Assembly: GCF_042431545.1 (NCBI RefSeq)
Contig: NZ_JBHLYX010000009.1
Strand: one strand, 5' to 3'
Length of the DNA: 64,000 bases
DNA from: Pseudoalteromonas xiamenensis
GTDB taxonomy: Bacteria; Pseudomonadota; Gammaproteobacteria; Enterobacterales; Alteromonadaceae
Every line of letters starts with the position of its first letter. Positions within the stretch are counted from its first letter, which is position 1. The notes beneath the pieces were generated by a model. The model saw nothing but the letters and a program-made list of their open reading frames with translations. It was not told the origin of the DNA and did no database searches. Positions 1 to 9,337 of the stretch are shown piece after piece. Both the position numbers and the translations under genes were made by a program.

Positions 1-576
1 GGTTTCTACGCGTTCTGCTTTACGGTTATATACGTAAACGCCTTTAACGTGTTTTTCTTGACTTTGTTTATCGGTGATAAGGTCAATCGCGTTGTAATAC
101 TCAAGCAATTGAATGCCGCTGTGTGCTTGCACTTGCGAGATAAGCGTAGTCTGGACCGCACGTCCTGTTGCATCGGCAGCGTGTAGAATGCGTCTATGAC
201 TATGCCCACCTTCACGAGTTAAATGGAAGCGCTCTTTGCCTTCACTATCAAACTCCATATCAAATGGAACGCCTTGTTCGATGAGCCATTTTAAGCATGA
301 TTTTGCATTGCTTGCTGTGTAATGGACCGCTTCTCTGTCACATAATCCACCGCCAGCTTGGAGGGTATCCTCAACGTGTGACTCAATACTGTCGTTTTTC
401 TTATCAAAAACGGCAGCGATACCACCTTGCGCATAGAGCGTAGAGCCTTCAGTCAGCGCCCCTTTACTGATCACGCTAACTTTACAATGATTGGCCAGAG
501 AAAGAGCAAGTGATAAACCTGCGGCTCCACTACCGATGATAACAACGTCTGTGCTGTGGTGTTTGGTTTCGTTCAT
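1..576 (-). CDS. nadB: L-aspartate oxidase NadB (N-terminal part, runs off the left edge)
   Basis: This FAD enzyme oxidises L-aspartate to iminoaspartate, the first step of de novo NAD synthesis, working with NadA. The 192 codons present read through without a stop from an ATG at 576. A Rossmann FAD motif GSGAAG lies at residues 15-20, followed by the flavoprotein signature AQGGIAA near residues 49-55 and the family segment HSHRRILHAADATGRA. The C-terminal two thirds lies outside the window. The gene is divergent from rpoE, as in Escherichia coli. Fumarate reductase/succinate dehydrogenase flavoproteins are related, but the nadB-rpoE linkage and the motif spacing favour NadB. Confidence 0.95.
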   Translation of the reverse strand, partial: MNETKHHSTDVVIIGSGAAGLSLALSLANHCKVSVISKGALTEGSTLYAQGGIAAVFDKKNDSIESHVEDTLQAGGGLCDREAVHYTASNAKSCLKWLIEQGVPFDMEFDSEGKERFHLTREGGHSHRRILHAADATGRAVQTTLISQVQAHSGIQLLEYYNAIDLITDKQSQEKHVKGVYVYNRKAERVET

Positions 577-878
577 ATCAAAGTGTCTTAATTAAACTTT
601 TCCGATCCGTACTCAAATCAGTGTGGTATCTGCTATCATAGTCACTAAACTGAGATGCTGTTAAAAACAACGAGTTAGTTAAACTGCTACTTCTATGCAG
701 TGATGACTGAGTCATTTATTGCAGCATTTTAAAAAAAAATACATAAAAACAGAACTTTTTATTCAGGTGTCGGTCATAGTAGCAGTGAAAGATGGCAACT
801 AGCCCCGATAACTAAGCTGCGCAGCACGTAATTGTCGTGTGGAAAGCAATAAAAAACAATAGAGGAGTACCGGCTCGA
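577..878. promoter_or_regulatory. nadB/rpoE divergent intergenic region with candidate sigma-E promoter
   Basis: This 302-bp AT-rich spacer separates nadB from rpoE. On the plus strand GAACTT (752-757) is followed after 16 bp by TCATA (774-778). This fits the sigma-E consensus (GAACTT, 16-17 bp, TCTGA-like) and would give autoregulation of rpoE, as known in enterobacteria. A Shine-Dalgarno-like AGAGGAG (861-867) supports translation of rpoE from the ATG at 879. I see no other gene here. Confidence 0.65.
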
Positions 879-1460
879 ATGAGCGAGCAGGATTTGGATT
901 TAGAGCTAGTTAGACGAGTTCAACAAGGAGACAAGAATGCGTTTAACTTGTTGGTTGCCAAGTATCAAAATAAAGTTGCGGCCCTTATTTCCCGTTATGT
1001 GAGTAATCACGGTGACGTTGCGGATGTAGCGCAGGAAACTTTTATTAAAGCATATCGAGCTTTGCCTAATTTTAGAGGCGAAAGCGCGTTTTACACTTGG
1101 CTATATCGTATAGCTGTGAATTGTTCAAAAAATTATCTAGTGGCAATTGGGCGTAAGCCTCCAGCAAACGACATTGATGCTGAAGAAGCGGAAGTGTACG
1201 ACGGTGCAGAGCAATTACGTTCAAATGCTTCACCTGAGAACTTATTGATGAGTGATGAGGTCAAAGAAGTAATCTTCAAAACAATTGAAGGTTTACCCGA
1301 AGACTTGAAAACGGCCATCACTCTTCGAGAAATTGAAGGTATGAGTTACGAGGAAATCGCTGTGGTCATGGATTGTCCAGTAGGAACGGTTCGTTCACGT
1401 ATTTTTCGAGCTCGCGAAGCCATTGATAATAATTTAAATTCGTTAATAGGCGAGTCTTAA
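879..1460 (+). CDS. rpoE: RNA polymerase sigma-E factor (ECF, envelope stress)
   Basis: This ECF sigma factor directs RNA polymerase to envelope-stress promoters and is held at the inner membrane by RseA. It has 193 residues, close to the usual 191. The start at 879 (MSEQ...) was chosen over the longer GTG frame at 837 because an AGAGGAG ribosome site lies just upstream and the E. coli protein begins the same way. Sigma region 2 spans about residues 20-90 (AFNLLVAKYQ, ETFIKAYRALPNFRGES). Region 4 with its helix-turn-helix spans about 130-185 (LREIEGMSYEEIA, GTVRSRIFRARE). It is the first gene of the rpoE-rseA-rseB-rseC operon, with a 2-bp gap to rseA. Confidence 0.97.
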   Translation: MSEQDLDLELVRRVQQGDKNAFNLLVAKYQNKVAALISRYVSNHGDVADVAQETFIKAYRALPNFRGESAFYTWLYRIAVNCSKNYLVAIGRKPPANDIDAEEAEVYDGAEQLRSNASPENLLMSDEVKEVIFKTIEGLPEDLKTAITLREIEGMSYEEIAVVMDCPVGTVRSRIFRAREAIDNNLNSLIGES

Positions 1461-1462
1461 CT

Positions 1463-2104
1463 ATGACTAATGCAAACAAACACGCTTCGCTAGAGCAGAC
1501 TACATCAGACATTTTTGATGGTGAGGTAGGGCACTCTTTTGAAATGCTGAATGGACTTGAACACGATAAATTCGTGCGTTACGCGCTTATCGGTGACGCG
1601 ATGCGTGCGGAAAATGAAAAGTCCATCTGTATTGATATTACAGCGCAAGTAGCTGCTGCACTTGAAAGCGAACCGACGTACAATATGTCGCATAACGAGC
1701 AAGCTTCAGACATTCGTGCTGAGGCCGTCAATGACGATGTAAAATCGAACGTTATTTCTTTGGCTCGCTATAAAAAGCCTTTAGCTCAATTTGCGATTGC
1801 AGCAAGTGTGTGTTTGGTTGCTTTAGTGGGTGTGAATAATAATACAACGCAGTCTGAGTTGAACAACACGCTTCCATCTTTGCAAACGATGCCGCTTACC
1901 GGCTCGGTTTCTCCAGTGAGTTTGTCAACAGAACAGCCGGCGATTGAAAATGCAGCTCAAGGTCTAAGAGAGCTTCAACAACAACGTATTGGTGCGCTTG
2001 TGCTTGAGCATCAGCGCCAGTCTAGAATGGCGTACGCGTTGCAACAAGCTAAACAGCTTGAAGAACAGAAGAAAGCGTCAGACGTGACAGAGGAACAAAA
2101 CTAA
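1463..2104 (+). CDS. rseA: Anti-sigma-E factor RseA
   Basis: This inner-membrane anti-sigma factor binds RpoE with its cytoplasmic N-terminal domain. It is degraded by regulated proteolysis (DegS, RseP) under outer-membrane stress; this is family knowledge. Here 213 residues include a cytoplasmic part of about 105 residues, one membrane segment at about 106-124 (PLAQFAIAASVCLVALVGV) and a Gln-rich periplasmic tail. The sequence itself diverges, but operon position directly after rpoE and the topology make the call firm. The periplasmic part ends in a charged, probably coiled stretch (about 165-205). Confidence 0.93.
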   Translation: MTNANKHASLEQTTSDIFDGEVGHSFEMLNGLEHDKFVRYALIGDAMRAENEKSICIDITAQVAAALESEPTYNMSHNEQASDIRAEAVNDDVKSNVISLARYKKPLAQFAIAASVCLVALVGVNNNTTQSELNNTLPSLQTMPLTGSVSPVSLSTEQPAIENAAQGLRELQQQRIGALVLEHQRQSRMAYALQQAKQLEEQKKASDVTEEQN

Positions 2105-2108
2105 TTTA

Positions 2109-3059
2109 ATGAAAAAGCTGTTTATTGCGATACTCTGCTTTGCAACTTCTTGGGCGCAAGCTCAGGAAGTTGTCAGTGCAAAACAACTGCTTACCAACCT
2201 TGCCGAAGCGGTTCACAGTCGAAATTTTGATGCTTCTTATGTTGTCGTTAAAGGAAAAGCAATGGAACCTTATCGTTGGTTGCATGGCAAAAAAGACGAT
2301 ATTGAAGTTGAATTCTTAAGTCTTCTCAATGGCGCTGGTTTGGAAATGGTCAGAGTAGGTAACCAAGTGACTTATTTTGAACCTCGATCAGAACCTTACG
2401 CGATTGATACTGACAGCATTGCAGGGCCTATTCCTGAAGTGCTTTTCAAAGATATTTCCGTACTTGAATCCCACTATGATTTCGTTTTGGGTGGTAAAGG
2501 CCGAATCGCTGGTCGAGCTGCGCAACTTGTGCGAATCGAATCAAAAGACGAGAACAAATACAACTATTGGCTGTGGGTTGATGTGGAATCTTCCTTGCTT
2601 TTGAAAGCTGCGTTTGTAAATCAAACGGGTGAAATGCTGGAACAACTTCAATTGACTCATCTGAGCATAACAGAAGAACCCGTTGCACAATTACTTGAAA
2701 TTGCTGGTCGAGATTTTCCCAAAGCGTTGCCTAAAGTGACGACTCAAGCAGCCAAAGATGCGAAAGATAACTGGCGTATCGAATGGTTACCGAAAGGGTT
2801 TGAGCTACTAAAATCGGACAGGCATAAACTCGATTTGAACAACGAATTGGCTGACTATTATCTTTTCTCGGATGGTCTGGTTGACGTTTCCGTCTTCGTT
2901 CAGCGTCCGTTGCCGGGTAAACGCCCAAGTGGCGCGTTAACGTCAGGCGCTACAACTGTGTATGTCCATAACTCGGGTCGCTTTGACGTTTCGGTGGTTG
3001 GCAATATTCCTGCAATGACGGCAAAAAGTATCGCTGAATCGGTAACGCGACCTTTATGA
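2109..3059 (+). CDS. rseB: Sigma-E regulatory protein RseB
   Basis: This periplasmic protein binds RseA and shields it from DegS, releasing it when lipoproteins or lipopolysaccharide accumulate (family knowledge). It has 316 residues. A signal peptide spans residues 1-18, with likely cleavage after AQA. The LolA/LppX-like fold is suggested by the repeated beta-strand pattern, with family-typical stretches such as MVRVGNQVTYFEP and VWVDVESSLLLKA-like text in the first domain and a C-terminal domain after about residue 220. The gap after rseA is 4 bp and the 3' end overlaps rseC by 4 bp, indicating translational coupling. Confidence 0.95.
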   Translation: MKKLFIAILCFATSWAQAQEVVSAKQLLTNLAEAVHSRNFDASYVVVKGKAMEPYRWLHGKKDDIEVEFLSLLNGAGLEMVRVGNQVTYFEPRSEPYAIDTDSIAGPIPEVLFKDISVLESHYDFVLGGKGRIAGRAAQLVRIESKDENKYNYWLWVDVESSLLLKAAFVNQTGEMLEQLQLTHLSITEEPVAQLLEIAGRDFPKALPKVTTQAAKDAKDNWRIEWLPKGFELLKSDRHKLDLNNELADYYLFSDGLVDVSVFVQRPLPGKRPSGALTSGATTVYVHNSGRFDVSVVGNIPAMTAKSIAESVTRPL

Positions 3060-3505
3060 TCGAACAAACAATGACGGTGATTGCCGTCAAAGGTCTACGC
3101 GGCGAGTTACAAGCTGAGGCGAAGAAACCGTGTGAGGGCTGCAACGGACGTTGCGGCTCTCAGGTCTTTAATAAACTCTTCAAAACAGACAAGAAAACGT
3201 TGTGGTTTGATTTTCAAGAAGCAGTAGAAGTCGGTCAAAAAGTCACTTTATCGTTAGACGACCGTAATTTGGTTGCGCACAGTTTTTATGTGTACTTGTT
3301 GCCTCTCGTTGCAGCTCTTGTCTTTGCTATGTTTGCAGCACTTGTCCTTGAAATTGGGGAAGGCGGACAGATTTTGTCGGCATTGCTCGGTGGAATATTT
3401 GGTGCGCTTGTTGCCAAACGGCGTGTTTCGCAATTCAAACACGAGATAAAATTGGTAAAAATTTATCCAATTAGCCTGCCTTTGACTCAAATTGATGGTG
3501 ATTAA
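3056..3505 (+). CDS. rseC: RseC-family inner-membrane redox-associated protein
   Basis: RseC is a small membrane protein encoded with rpoE; homologues are linked to SoxR reduction and electron transfer (RnfC-related family), with unclear biochemistry. The 149 residues contain an N-terminal cysteine cluster, C26-x2-C29-x3-C33 (CEGCNGRC). Two membrane helices lie at about 77-98 and 102-120, the second glycine-rich. It starts in an ATGA overlap with the end of rseB. It is the last gene of the sigma-E operon; lepA follows after 67 bp. Confidence 0.92.
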   Translation: MIEQTMTVIAVKGLRGELQAEAKKPCEGCNGRCGSQVFNKLFKTDKKTLWFDFQEAVEVGQKVTLSLDDRNLVAHSFYVYLLPLVAALVFAMFAALVLEIGEGGQILSALLGGIFGALVAKRRVSQFKHEIKLVKIYPISLPLTQIDGD

Positions 3506-3572
3506 CACTGATTACGGGTAAAATCTCGGCTTTGATCCCATTAACGACTTTTTAGAGTTTAGAATTCAATAT

Positions 3573-5369
3573 ATGAAGCACAAGCATATCCGTAACTTTT
3601 CGATCATCGCCCATATCGACCATGGTAAATCGACGCTTTCAGACCGCTTAATACAAGTCTGCGGTGGTCTTACTGAGCGTGAAATGCAGCAGCAAGTATT
3701 GGATTCAATGGACATCGAGCGTGAACGTGGTATCACTATTAAAGCGCAAAGTGTGACGCTGAACTATACCGCTAACGATGGTGAAACGTATCAGCTAAAC
3801 TTTATCGACACGCCTGGACACGTTGACTTTACCTATGAAGTTTCTCGTTCGCTTGCCGCATGTGAAGGTGCGTTGTTGGTTGTTGATGCAGGCCAAGGTG
3901 TTGAAGCTCAAACTCTAGCAAACTGTTACACAGCATTGGAAATGAACTTAGAAGTAATTCCAGTGCTTAATAAGATCGACTTACCTCAAGCCGATCCACT
4001 GCGCGTTGCTGAAGAAATCGAAGACATTGTTGGCATTGAAGCGCTAGAAGCTGTTCGTTGTAGCGCGAAAACAGGTATCGGTATTGATGAAGTTTTGGAA
4101 GTGCTCGTGCGCGATATTCCGCCGCCAGAAGGTGATCCAAAAGCTCCGTTGCAAGCGCTTATCATCGACTCTTGGTTTGACCCTTACCAAGGCGTTGTGT
4201 CACTGGTTCGTATTAAACACGGTGAACTACATCAAAAAGACAAGATTAAAATCATGTCGTCGGGGCAAGTTTATGAGGTCGACAACATCGGTATCTTTAC
4301 ACCTAAACAAACAAAAACAGGTGTATTGAAGACAGGTGAAGTAGGTTACGTAATCGCAGGCATCAAAGATATTCATGGTGCGCCTGTTGGTGATACGATC
4401 ACGCTTGTAAAAGACCCCGCCCCTCAACGTTTACCCGGTTTTAAACGTGTTAAACCGCAAGTTTATGCGGGTATGTTCCCGATTGCATCCGACGAGTATG
4501 AAGCGTTCCGTGATGCACTAAATAAATTAAGCTTGAATGACGCATCGCTGCAGTTTGAGCCTGAAAACTCAACGGCACTTGGTTTTGGTTTCCGTATCGG
4601 TTTCCTTGGCATGCTCCACATGGAGATTATTCAAGAGCGCTTAGAGCGTGAATATGACATGGATCTTATCACTACTGCACCAACAGTAGTGTATGAAATC
4701 AAAATGAAAAATGGAGACGTTATTCAGATTGATAACCCATGTGATTTACCGCCAATTAATAACATTGAAGAAATCCGCGAACCTATCGTTGAAGCAAATA
4801 TCCTAGTACCACAAGATTACCTAGGTAACGTTATTACGCTATGTATTGAAAAGCGCGGTATGCAAACGAAGATGACTTACCACGGCAACCAAGTTGCGGT
4901 AACGTACGAATTGCCAATGGCTGAAGTGGTCATGGATTTCTTTGATAAATTAAAATCAACGAGCCGTGGTTTTGCGTCACTTGATTACAACTTCATTCGC
5001 TTCCAAGAAGCCGATATGGTTCGAGTTGATATCCTAATCAATGGTGACCGAGTTGATGCACTTGCGATTATCGCGCATAAAGATTTCGCACAATCACGTG
5101 GTCGTCAGCTAGCTGAAGCGTTGAAAGAGCTTATCCCTCGTCAGCAATTCGATATTGCAATTCAAGCCGTAATCGGTGCGCATGTAATTGCTCGTACAAC
5201 GGTGAAACAATTACGTAAAAACGTATTGGCAAAATGTTACGGTGGTGACGTAAGCCGTAAGAAGAAACTCCTTCAGAAACAGAAAGAAGGTAAGAAACGT
5301 ATGAAGCAGTTAGGTAATGTTGAAGTACCTCAAGATGCGTTCTTAGCGATTCTGAAGGTAGGAAAATAA
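3573..5369 (+). CDS. lepA: Elongation factor 4 (LepA), ribosome back-translocase GTPase
   Basis: LepA is a translational GTPase that acts on stalled or mistranslocated ribosomes and affects 30S assembly. The 598 residues match the usual length. Visible are the G1 motif AHIDHGKST near residues 13-21, the switch region ERERGITIKAQ, G3 DTPGHVDF, G4 NKIDLP, and the LepA-specific C-terminal domain with basic residues (RKKKLLQKQKEGKKRMK) near the end. It is immediately upstream of lepB (17-bp gap), the conserved lepA-lepB pairing. Confidence 0.98.
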   Translation: MKHKHIRNFSIIAHIDHGKSTLSDRLIQVCGGLTEREMQQQVLDSMDIERERGITIKAQSVTLNYTANDGETYQLNFIDTPGHVDFTYEVSRSLAACEGALLVVDAGQGVEAQTLANCYTALEMNLEVIPVLNKIDLPQADPLRVAEEIEDIVGIEALEAVRCSAKTGIGIDEVLEVLVRDIPPPEGDPKAPLQALIIDSWFDPYQGVVSLVRIKHGELHQKDKIKIMSSGQVYEVDNIGIFTPKQTKTGVLKTGEVGYVIAGIKDIHGAPVGDTITLVKDPAPQRLPGFKRVKPQVYAGMFPIASDEYEAFRDALNKLSLNDASLQFEPENSTALGFGFRIGFLGMLHMEIIQERLEREYDMDLITTAPTVVYEIKMKNGDVIQIDNPCDLPPINNIEEIREPIVEANILVPQDYLGNVITLCIEKRGMQTKMTYHGNQVAVTYELPMAEVVMDFFDKLKSTSRGFASLDYNFIRFQEADMVRVDILINGDRVDALAIIAHKDFAQSRGRQLAEALKELIPRQQFDIAIQAVIGAHVIARTTVKQLRKNVLAKCYGGDVSRKKKLLQKQKEGKKRMKQLGNVEVPQDAFLAILKVGK

Positions 5370-5386
5370 TAAATTAAGGAAAAAGT

Positions 5387-6322
5387 ATGGCAGGTTACTT
5401 TTCAGTATTTTTAGTATTACTGACGCTGGGTTCAGGTTTAATTTGGCTTGTTGACCATTTGGTTTACGCACCAAAACGTCGTGAACGCATCGCAATTGCG
5501 AAAGGTTCTTCGCAAGCCGATTTAGACGACGATGTGATTGCGCAAATTGCGCCTGTGCCTGCCATTACTGAAGGTGCTAAGTCGATTTTTCCAATGATTG
5601 CAGCGATTACTATTTTTCGCTCATTCATTTTTGAACCATTTCAAATTCCTTCAGGCTCGATGATGCCAACATTGCTTGTAGGTGACTTTATTTTGGTTCA
5701 AAAGTACAGTTACGGCATTAAAGACCCGGTGTGGCGCACTCAACTTGTTGAGGTAAATGAGCCAAAACGTGGTGATATTGTGGTGTTTAAGTTTCCACTA
5801 GACGAAAAAGTGGATTTTATTAAACGTACAATAGGGCTTCCAGGTGATCGCATTGTGTATCGTAACAAGCGTTTATACATCAAGCCAAACTGTGCAGAAG
5901 GGCAGGAAAAGTCAGGCGAGATGTTCTGCGCTGAATTCAACGCGGTTGACATGGACATTATTAATCGTGACGAATTCTATCAAGGTCTAATGCCGTTGGT
6001 GCGTTTGAAAGAAACACTACCAGGGCAAACACACGATATCTTGATCAATCCAGAAGCGCTTGAAAGCAAAGGCCGCTATTATCAACAACAAGATACTCGT
6101 GCAGATGAATGGGTAGTGCCAGAAGACAGCTATTTTATGATGGGTGACAACCGTGATAACAGCCAAGATAGTCGTATGTGGGGATTCGTTCCTAAGGCAA
6201 ACTTGGTGGGTAAGGCGGTTTTCATTTGGATGAGTTTTGAGTTTGAGAATGGCCCTGATAGCCTTCTTCCTAGCTTTGTTCCAACTGGTGTTCGTTTTGA
6301 GCGCCTAGGTAGCATACAGTAA
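5387..6322 (+). CDS. lepB: Signal peptidase I
   Basis: This inner-membrane serine protease removes signal peptides from secreted proteins. It has 311 residues. A first membrane segment lies at about 5-24, then a cytoplasmic basic loop, and a second membrane segment at about 66-82. The catalytic serine is Ser91 in IPSGSMMPT, the general-base lysine is in the DFIKRTIGLPGD block, and the conserved GDNRDNSQDSR box is near residue 250. It sits between lepA and rnc, which starts 2 bp downstream, so lepA-lepB-rnc-era-recO-pdxJ look like one transcription unit. Confidence 0.98.
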   Translation: MAGYFSVFLVLLTLGSGLIWLVDHLVYAPKRRERIAIAKGSSQADLDDDVIAQIAPVPAITEGAKSIFPMIAAITIFRSFIFEPFQIPSGSMMPTLLVGDFILVQKYSYGIKDPVWRTQLVEVNEPKRGDIVVFKFPLDEKVDFIKRTIGLPGDRIVYRNKRLYIKPNCAEGQEKSGEMFCAEFNAVDMDIINRDEFYQGLMPLVRLKETLPGQTHDILINPEALESKGRYYQQQDTRADEWVVPEDSYFMMGDNRDNSQDSRMWGFVPKANLVGKAVFIWMSFEFENGPDSLLPSFVPTGVRFERLGSIQ

Positions 6323-6324
6323 CG

Positions 6325-7002
6325 ATGAAAAAAGACGTAAAAGAGTTATACAAAAAAATAGGTTATGAATTCGAATCGCCTGCTTTTCTTGAGCAGGCAA
6401 TGACCCATCGTAGTTACAAAGGGCAACACAACGAGCGCCTCGAATTTCTAGGTGACTCCATCTTGAGCTTTGTTATTGCTAATGCCCTATACCACAAGTT
6501 TCCAAAAGCACGAGAGGGTGATTTGAGCCGTATGCGTTCGACTCTAGTGCGCGGTCAAACATTGGCTGAGTTTGGTGTGGAATTTGGTCTTGGGGATTAC
6601 CTACGTTTAGGTCCAGGTGAATTAAAAAGTGGTGGTTATCGCCGTGAGTCAACCTTAGCAGATGCGGTTGAAGCGATCATTGGCGCAGTATTCCTCGATT
6701 CAAATATTGAAACCTGCTCGCAATTAGTGCTTGCATGGTATGAATCCCGTTTGGAAGAAATTTCACCAGGTCATAACCAAAAAGATCCGAAAACATTACT
6801 TCAAGAATACTTACAAGCCCGCAAGTTGCCATTACCTGGCTATACTGTAATAGATACAAAAGGGCAGGCCCATAATCAAACGTTCACGGTCGAATGTATT
6901 GTTGAAGGTATGGAAAGTATTATTTCGGTAGGTAGCTCGCGCCGTAAGGCAGAGCAAAAAGCAGCTGAAAAGGCGCTAAAGAAGTTAAAGCATGACTCTT
7001 AA
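6325..7002 (+). CDS. rnc: Ribonuclease III
   Basis: This double-strand-specific endonuclease processes rRNA precursors and regulatory RNAs. Its 225 residues match the family. The catalytic signature NERLEFLGD lies at 36-44 with Glu40 and Asp44 as metal ligands. A second acidic motif, DAVEAIIGAVFLD, lies near residues 113-125, and a double-stranded-RNA-binding domain covers about 155-224 (RRKAEQKAAEKAL). The stop overlaps the start of era by 11 bp, implying coupled translation. Confidence 0.98.
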   Translation: MKKDVKELYKKIGYEFESPAFLEQAMTHRSYKGQHNERLEFLGDSILSFVIANALYHKFPKAREGDLSRMRSTLVRGQTLAEFGVEFGLGDYLRLGPGELKSGGYRRESTLADAVEAIIGAVFLDSNIETCSQLVLAWYESRLEEISPGHNQKDPKTLLQEYLQARKLPLPGYTVIDTKGQAHNQTFTVECIVEGMESIISVGSSRRKAEQKAAEKALKKLKHDS

Positions 7003-7891
7003 TACACATTGCGGCATGGTGGCGATCGTTGGTCGCCCAAATGTTGGTAAATCAACTCTGTTAAATTGTATCGTTGAACAGAAAGTTAGTATCACCTCGC
7101 GTAAGCCTCAAACGACGCGTCATCGTATTTTAGGTATCCATACTGAAGACAACTACCAAGCGGTCTATGTTGATACGCCTGGACTTCACAGTGAAGAAAA
7201 GCGCGCAATCAACCGTCTAATGAACCGTGCAGCGTCAAGCTCGATTGGTGATGTTGAGATGATCTTGTTTGTTGTTGAAGGTACTCATTGGACATCGGAT
7301 GATGAAATGGTACTCAACAAAATCAAAAATAGTGGTCATCCAATCTTTTTGATAATAAACAAAGCCGATAACGTAAAAGACAAAGAAGATCTTATCCCAC
7401 ACGTGCAGTGGCTTCATGAGAAAGGGGATTTTGCAGGCATTATTCCTATCTCTGCCAAAACGGGTAAAAACGTCGATTTGGTCAAAGCAGAGGTTCGTAA
7501 GCGTTTACCTGAATGTGAGTTTTATTTTCCAGAAGACTACGTGACTGACCGTTCAATGCGTTTTTTGGCGGCAGAAATTGTGCGTGAGAAACTGATGCGT
7601 TTTATGGGGGATGAGCTTCCCTATTCAGTTACTGTGGAAATAGAGCAATTCAAATGGCAAGACAATGGCGTATGGCAAATCAATGCGCTTATTTTGGTTG
7701 AACGTGAATCGCAAAAACGCATGGTGATCGGTAACAAAGGCGAAAAGCTTAAAGTTATCGGCCGTGAAGCACGCAAAGATCTCGAAGCGATGCTAGATAA
7801 TAAAGTGTTCCTTGAACTGTGGGTTAAAGTTAAATCCGGCTGGGCTGATGATGAGCGTGCTCTTCGTAGTTTAGGGTACGGAGAAGACTAA
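6992..7891 (+). CDS. era: GTPase Era, 30S ribosome assembly factor
   Basis: Era binds the 3' end of 16S rRNA and is needed for small-subunit maturation. The 299 residues contain G1 GRPNVGKST (14-22), G3 DTPGLH, G4 NKAD and a C-terminal KH RNA-binding domain (VIGNKGEKLKVIGREARKDLE). It overlaps rnc by 11 bp and is followed without a gap by recO, the conserved rnc-era-recO arrangement. Confidence 0.98.
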   Translation: MTLNTHCGMVAIVGRPNVGKSTLLNCIVEQKVSITSRKPQTTRHRILGIHTEDNYQAVYVDTPGLHSEEKRAINRLMNRAASSSIGDVEMILFVVEGTHWTSDDEMVLNKIKNSGHPIFLIINKADNVKDKEDLIPHVQWLHEKGDFAGIIPISAKTGKNVDLVKAEVRKRLPECEFYFPEDYVTDRSMRFLAAEIVREKLMRFMGDELPYSVTVEIEQFKWQDNGVWQINALILVERESQKRMVIGNKGEKLKVIGREARKDLEAMLDNKVFLELWVKVKSGWADDERALRSLGYGED

Positions 7892-8566
7892 TTGGACAGC
7901 GATTTCGCTCGCGCCTATTTGTTGCATCGAAGACCTGTGAGTGACTCACAAGTGATGCTCAATGTAGTCGTTGAGGGAGTCGGACATATTAAGATGCTTG
8001 CCCGTATCAAGGGCAAGCAACAACTTAAACATAACGCGCAACTCCAACCTTTTTTCCCGCTACTTTGCCGATATGCAGGTCGGCATGACATGAAATACCT
8101 CAATCAATTCGAACTTCTCACACTTGGTAATGCAATGCAGGGGAGACGGCTCTACTGCGGGTTTTACATGAATGAACTGAGTTATCGATTAATGCCCATA
8201 AACGAGCCATTAGAAGGGGCATTCGAACTCTATCAAAGCCACCTTTCCCGATTGCAAAATGGCGAAGAATTAGAAATTGTATTACGCAGTTATGAATTTG
8301 AATTGTTGAACTTACTTGGTTTCGGCATCGAGTTTGATTATGATGCTGACGGAAATTCTGTTAACCCAAAATTAACGTATCGGTATGTCGCTGAATGTGG
8401 CTTTGTACAAAGTGCTTACGGCTATCGCGGGCAGGTATTGTTGAACATCGCCCAACATGATTACGAGCCGATTGAAACACGCCAACAGGCAAAACGTTTG
8501 AGCCGTGAGGTTTTACGTCCTTTGTTGGGCTATAGAGATTTAAAGAGTCGAGAGCTGTTCATTTAA
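7892..8566 (+). CDS. recO: DNA repair protein RecO
   Basis: RecO works with RecR and RecF to load RecA on SSB-coated gaps and anneals complementary strands. It has 224 residues, close to the usual size. The start is a TTG at 7892, directly after the era stop. It is preferred because the resulting N-terminus (MDSDFARAYLLHRRPVSDSQ) aligns with the family OB-fold start, and later starts would truncate that domain. It has no obvious zinc-cysteine cluster, as in other gammaproteobacterial RecO proteins. Confidence 0.93.
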   Translation: MDSDFARAYLLHRRPVSDSQVMLNVVVEGVGHIKMLARIKGKQQLKHNAQLQPFFPLLCRYAGRHDMKYLNQFELLTLGNAMQGRRLYCGFYMNELSYRLMPINEPLEGAFELYQSHLSRLQNGEELEIVLRSYEFELLNLLGFGIEFDYDADGNSVNPKLTYRYVAECGFVQSAYGYRGQVLLNIAQHDYEPIETRQQAKRLSREVLRPLLGYRDLKSRELFI

Positions 8567-8576
8567 AGGGAGGCTT

Positions 8577-9314
8577 ATGAAAGAAATACTTTTAGGCGTG
8601 AATGTCGATCACGTTGCAACACTTCGCCAAGCGCGTGGAACAAACTACCCAGATCCTGTGCACGCGGCTGCTGTTGCTGAGCACGCAGGTGCTGATGGGA
8701 TCACTATCCATTTACGTGAGGACCGTCGCCATATTCAAGACCGAGATGTTTATGTGATGGCTAAAACGTTGCAAACGCGCATGAATTTTGAGTGTGCGGT
8801 GACGGAAGAAATGCTAGCGATTGCGCTCGAGATTAAACCCGCTTACGTGTGTCTTGTGCCAGAAAAACGCGAAGAACTGACCACAGAAGGTGGCTTAGAT
8901 GTTGCGGGCCAAAAAGAGAAGTTAACAGACGCAGTTAAACGTTTAACTGATGCAGGTATTAAAGTGTCACTATTTATCGATGCCGATAAAACACAGATTG
9001 ATGCAGCAAAAGAGGTCGGTGCACCTTACATCGAGATTCACACCGGTTGTTATGCAGACGCAACGACGGATGAAGAACAAGCGAAAGAACTCGCTCGCAT
9101 TACTGAAGGCGTAAAATACGCTCATGGGAAAGGCATTATCGTGAATGCAGGGCACGGTTTACATTATCACAACGTGAAACCTATCGCTGCTATTCCTGAA
9201 ATCTACGAACTAAACATCGGTCATGCCATAGTTGCAAGAGCCGCGATTGACGGCATGTCGAAAGCAGTTTCCGATATGCGTAAATTGATGAAAGAAGCTA
9301 GACAAGGCATTTAA
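8577..9314 (+). CDS. pdxJ: Pyridoxine 5'-phosphate synthase
   Basis: PdxJ condenses 1-deoxyxylulose 5-phosphate with 3-amino-2-oxopropyl phosphate to make pyridoxine 5'-phosphate (vitamin B6 pathway). The 245-residue TIM barrel shows the family N-terminus LLGVNVDHVATLRQARGTNYPDPV, the HLREDRRHIQDRD block and NAGHGLHYHNV near residue 190-200. A GGGAGG ribosome site precedes the ATG. It is the last gene of the lepA-to-pdxJ unit. Confidence 0.98.
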   Translation: MKEILLGVNVDHVATLRQARGTNYPDPVHAAAVAEHAGADGITIHLREDRRHIQDRDVYVMAKTLQTRMNFECAVTEEMLAIALEIKPAYVCLVPEKREELTTEGGLDVAGQKEKLTDAVKRLTDAGIKVSLFIDADKTQIDAAKEVGAPYIEIHTGCYADATTDEEQAKELARITEGVKYAHGKGIIVNAGHGLHYHNVKPIAAIPEIYELNIGHAIVARAAIDGMSKAVSDMRKLMKEARQGI

Positions 9315-9337
9315 TTTCTTTCGATATTAAGCGAATG

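Noticed and set aside
783..814. Sigma-28-like sequence upstream of rpoE (GAAAG...CCCGATAA)
   Set aside because: The -35 part is out of register with the -10 part. A flagellar promoter for rpoE is not expected, so it is likely chance.
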